NCBI GenBank assembly: GCA_017481745.1
Contig: JAFUOV010000022.1
Span: 1 to 47,284 of the forward strand
Reading direction: 5' to 3'
Source of the DNA: Bacteroidaceae bacterium
GTDB taxonomy: Bacteria; Bacteroidota; Bacteroidia; Bacteroidales; Barnesiellaceae_A
DNA length: 47,284 nt
The translations under genes were made by a program, and so were the position numbers. Under the pieces are notes generated by a model. That model searched no databases and was not told where the DNA came from. It worked only from the letters and a program-made list of their open reading frames with translations. Position 1 is the stretch's first letter. Each line of letters starts with the position of its first letter. Below, piece by piece: positions 45,161-47,284 of the stretch.

Positions 45161-46828
45161 TTATGCCAACGCAAGTACCAAAATTTGTGCTGTGAGAATA
45201 CGCAAGAACATCGTTAGCGGATATACGGTTGAGTATGCTACCGAGGGCGCATCGTTGTTGGCAACTTTATTGCTGTAAGCAAGTGCAGGGGGATCGGTGC
45301 AAGCGCCCGACATAAGACCCATCAAGGTGTAGTAGTTGAGCTTGTAATATCCGCGACCTACCGAGCCTACAATGAGCAATGGTATGAGGGTGATAAGGAA
45401 GCCCCACAATACCCACATAAGACCACCTTCCATAATAGTCTTTACAAACTCGCCTCCGGCGCTGATACCTACGCTGGCAAGGAAGAGGCAGATACCTACT
45501 TCGCGTAGCATGAGGTTGGCGCTTGTAGAGGTGTAGGTGGTGAGGTGAAATTTGTGTCCGAAACGACCTATCAAAATGGCTATGATAAGCGGTCCGCCTG
45601 CCAAGCCCAGCTTCATGGGTACAGGCATGCCCGGTATGGTAAATGGCATGCAACCAAAGATGATACCTATCATGATACCTATAAAGATAGTGAATAGGTT
45701 GGGGTGGTTGAGGTGTTTCATCGAGTTGCCCAACTTCTCGGCGAGGCGGTCGATATCCTCTTCTTTACCTACTACGGTGATGCGGTCGCCCATTTGCAGG
45801 GTGAGGTTGGGGCTTGCAAGTAGGTCGACACCGGCACGTGTTACGCGAGTAACATTGAGGCGATAACCCATGCGTAGGCGCATAGAACCTATCTTACGAC
45901 CGTTGTATTCCTCTTTCGATACCAATATGCGGCGCGAAACGACAGGCGCTTGTATTGCCTCCCAATCCATCTCTATTTTAGGACCGATAAAGGCTGCGAG
46001 TGCCTCCTCGTCGGGCTCTGAAAGAACAGTGAGCAACAAGTCGTCGTCTTGCAGTACGGTCTTGGAGTTGGGGATGATTATCTCGTCGTTGCGTTTGATA
46101 CGCGACACAACAAAGTTGCGATTTATCATCGACGATAGTTCACTGAGTGAACGACCCACGATGAGCTTGTTCTCGATGCGATAGGTAACGATGTGGGGAA
46201 CCAATTGGCTATCGTTGTTTTCACGCTCAAGTTGCTCGGTCTCTTCGCTAAACTTCACCCGGAAAACGGCACGCACAATAATCATGGCAAGTATGATACC
46301 TACCACACCCAACGGATAGGCTACTGCATATCCGAGTGCCAATTGGGGCACTTCGGTAATAATGCCGTCGTTGTAGAGCTGTGTGAGCGCTTGCTCGGCA
46401 GCACCCAGCCCGGGTGTATTGGTTACAGCACCCGATAGGATACCCACTATCATCAAGCCTATGCTGTCGTCGAGGAAATATATAACGAGGGCTACAATGA
46501 TGTTGAGTATAATGATGGCTATTGCAAGGATGTTGAGTTTGACACCTTCATTCTTGAACGATGCAAAGAAACCGGGACCCACTTGCAATCCGATGGAGAA
46601 TACAAAGAGTATGAGTCCAAACTCTTTTACAAAGTGCAGGATGTCGTGGTCGACCGTTAGCCCGAAGTGTCCTACGAGAATACCCACAAAAAGCACAAAT
46701 GTTACGCCCAGCGAAACTCCAAAGATTTTCACTCTGCCCAACAATACACCGGCAGCAATTACCAACGCATACAAGAACGCTGTATGCGCAATAGAACTGC
46801 CACTAATCAAGTCGGTGAACCATTCCAT
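45161..46828 (-). CDS. AspT/YidE-family transporter with RCK_C domains
   Basis: This 555-residue inner-membrane protein belongs to the aspartate-alanine exchanger (AspT/YidE/YbjL) family. An N-terminal block of five or so helices (about 15-185; AFLYALVIAAGVLLGRVKIFGVSLG, GLILFVFSIGLQVGPGFF) is followed by two cytoplasmic RCK_C/TrkA-C domains (about 210-375; KLIVGRSLSEL, MGDRITVVGKEEDIDRLAEKLG) and a second homologous membrane block (about 380-555), which repeats GICLFLASVGISAGGEFV and YTLMGLMSGACTDPPALAYS. The two-fold repeat is the family design. Most Bacteroidales copies have no known substrate; dicarboxylates or amino acids are possible. It faces away from the repeat array at the right edge. 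Confidence 0.92.
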   Translation of the reverse strand: MEWFTDLISGSSIAHTAFLYALVIAAGVLLGRVKIFGVSLGVTFVLFVGILVGHFGLTVDHDILHFVKEFGLILFVFSIGLQVGPGFFASFKNEGVKLNILAIAIIILNIIVALVIYFLDDSIGLMIVGILSGAVTNTPGLGAAEQALTQLYNDGIITEVPQLALGYAVAYPLGVVGIILAMIIVRAVFRVKFSEETEQLERENNDSQLVPHIVTYRIENKLIVGRSLSELSSMINRNFVVSRIKRNDEIIIPNSKTVLQDDDLLLTVLSEPDEEALAAFIGPKIEMDWEAIQAPVVSRRILVSKEEYNGRKIGSMRLRMGYRLNVTRVTRAGVDLLASPNLTLQMGDRITVVGKEEDIDRLAEKLGNSMKHLNHPNLFTIFIGIMIGIIFGCMPFTIPGMPVPMKLGLAGGPLIIAILIGRFGHKFHLTTYTSTSANLMLREVGICLFLASVGISAGGEFVKTIMEGGLMWVLWGFLITLIPLLIVGSVGRGYYKLNYYTLMGLMSGACTDPPALAYSNKVANNDAPSVAYSTVYPLTMFLRILTAQILVLALA

Positions 46829-46889
46829 ATTCTATCCGTTTTTAATGATGTTTTGAACAATTATTATTCCTATTGAAATCCGCCGCGAA

Positions 46890-46902
46890 GTTAGCCAAAA
46901 TA
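46890..46902 (-). promoter_or_regulatory. Candidate promoter -7 region of the transporter gene
   Basis: On the minus strand TATTTTGGCTAAC lies about 65 bases before the transporter start. The same 13 bases occur on the plus strand at 47071-47083 in the first repeat copy. It resembles TAnnTTTG with one mismatch (TATTTTGG), and no well-spaced -33 element was seen. The rest of 46829-47040 is AT-rich with nothing else assignable. Confidence 0.35.
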
Positions 46903-47040
46903 TATATCCTACACAACAAATAGTCGTTTAATATTTTTTAGAGAAGAAAGAAATAGGATAGAAATAGAGTAGAGTCTGTCTCGTTTAGATAAATAATCAA
47001 TTATTTATTGTGTTGTTACAATGAGTTATTGATTAAAATA

Positions 47041-47243
47041 CATTTATTTTGTTCTCCTCTCGGTTTGCACTATTTTGGCTAACGCCCAAGATAGGCTGCG
47101 CCTCGGGATAAAAAATAAATTGCATTTATTTTGTTCTCCTCTCGGCTTGCACTACTTTGGTTAACGCCCAAGATAGGCTACGCCTTGGGATAAAAAATAA
47201 ATTGCATTTATTTTGTTCTCCTCTCGGCTTTCACTATCTTTGC
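47041..47243 (+). repeat. Tandem 82-bp repeats carrying promoter-like segments
   Basis: Two full 82-bp copies (47041-47122 and 47123-47204, differing at about five positions) are followed by a partial third (47205-47243). Each begins CATTTATTTTGTTCTCCTCT, then CGG, a TTGCAC-like segment and a -7-like box. Each full copy then has TAACGCCCAAGATAGGCT and a CCCAA/TTGGG-type hairpin, then ATAAAAAATAAATTG. The -7 position reads TATTTTGG, TACTTTGG and TATCTTTG in copies 1 to 3; only the third matches TAnnTTTG fully. Confidence 0.9.
47212..47242 (+). promoter_or_regulatory. Consensus promoter of the gene at the right edge
   Basis: TTTG at 47212-47215, a 19-base spacer and TATCTTTG at 47235-47242 fit the Bacteroidales consensus perfectly. 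It lies in the partial third repeat copy, 30 bases before the ATG at 47273. Confidence 0.75.
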
Positions 47244-47272
47244 CCCACTATGTATTAACACACCTTATCACT

Positions 47273-47284
47273 ATGAATTACGGA
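47273..47284 (+). CDS. Start of a gene cut by the window edge
   Basis: An ATG at 47273 opens a frame of only four codons (Met-Asn-Tyr-Gly) before the window ends. It is believed because a perfect promoter lies 30 bases upstream; an earlier ATG at 47249 stops after two codons. Product unknown. Confidence 0.4.

Noticed and set aside
47041..47243. CRISPR-like array at the right edge
   Set aside because: The copies are directly abutting 82-bp units without unique spacers, and no cas gene is present.

Overview
The window looks like chromosomal DNA of a gut-type Bacteroidales bacterium. The sequence shows a SusC/SusD pair, a hybrid two-component sensor with an AraC output domain, a type IX secretion (T9SS/Por) core cluster, Bacteroidales-type promoters (-33 TTTG, -7 TAnnTTTG) and T9SS C-terminal sorting tails. 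T9SS genes argue against Bacteroides in the strict sense; a Prevotellaceae-like or related family fits, but I cannot fix the genus.

Left part (1-20.8 kb, all on the minus strand): a polysaccharide utilization locus. In order of transcription it holds a hybrid sensor/regulator (HTCS), a GH95 lipoprotein (fucosidase family), a GH36 alpha-galactosidase, SusC, SusD, an FG-GAP/VCBS repeat protein, two tandem paralogous clan GH-D glycosidases and the start of a second FG-GAP protein. The three complete proteins after SusD all end in T9SS-type sorting tails, while the GH95 and GH36 enzymes do not. This suggests T9SS-delivered surface enzymes followed by import and cell-associated trimming. The enzyme set points to a glycan with alpha-galactosyl caps and alpha-L-fucosyl or alpha-L-galactosyl caps; a host glycan such as blood group B or a plant polymer are both possible.

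Middle part (20.9-27.3 kb, minus): a histidine utilization operon, hutU-ftcD-hutI-fchA-hutH, with a clear promoter, an internal stem-loop and an intrinsic terminator. It uses the tetrahydrofolate route, with formiminotransferase and cyclodeaminase as separate proteins.

Right part (27.8-45.0 kb, mostly plus): a small coiled-coil orphan, mutY, then phoH-purC-menG/ubiE-hflX-thioesterase-dprA, a 45-residue membrane protein on the minus strand, then the T9SS operon porP-gldK-gldL-gldM-gldN. Three secreted proteins of unknown function follow; one contains a perfect 34-bp palindrome in frame, and one joins a Fib_succ_major domain to a leucine-rich-repeat cap.

Right edge: a minus-strand AspT/YidE-type transporter faces the secreted genes across a bidirectional terminator. 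Beyond it lies an array of 82-bp tandem repeats, each carrying a promoter-like segment. Only the last partial copy has a perfect promoter, and it drives a gene that starts at the very end of the window. No tRNA, rRNA, insertion sequence or CRISPR array was recognised.
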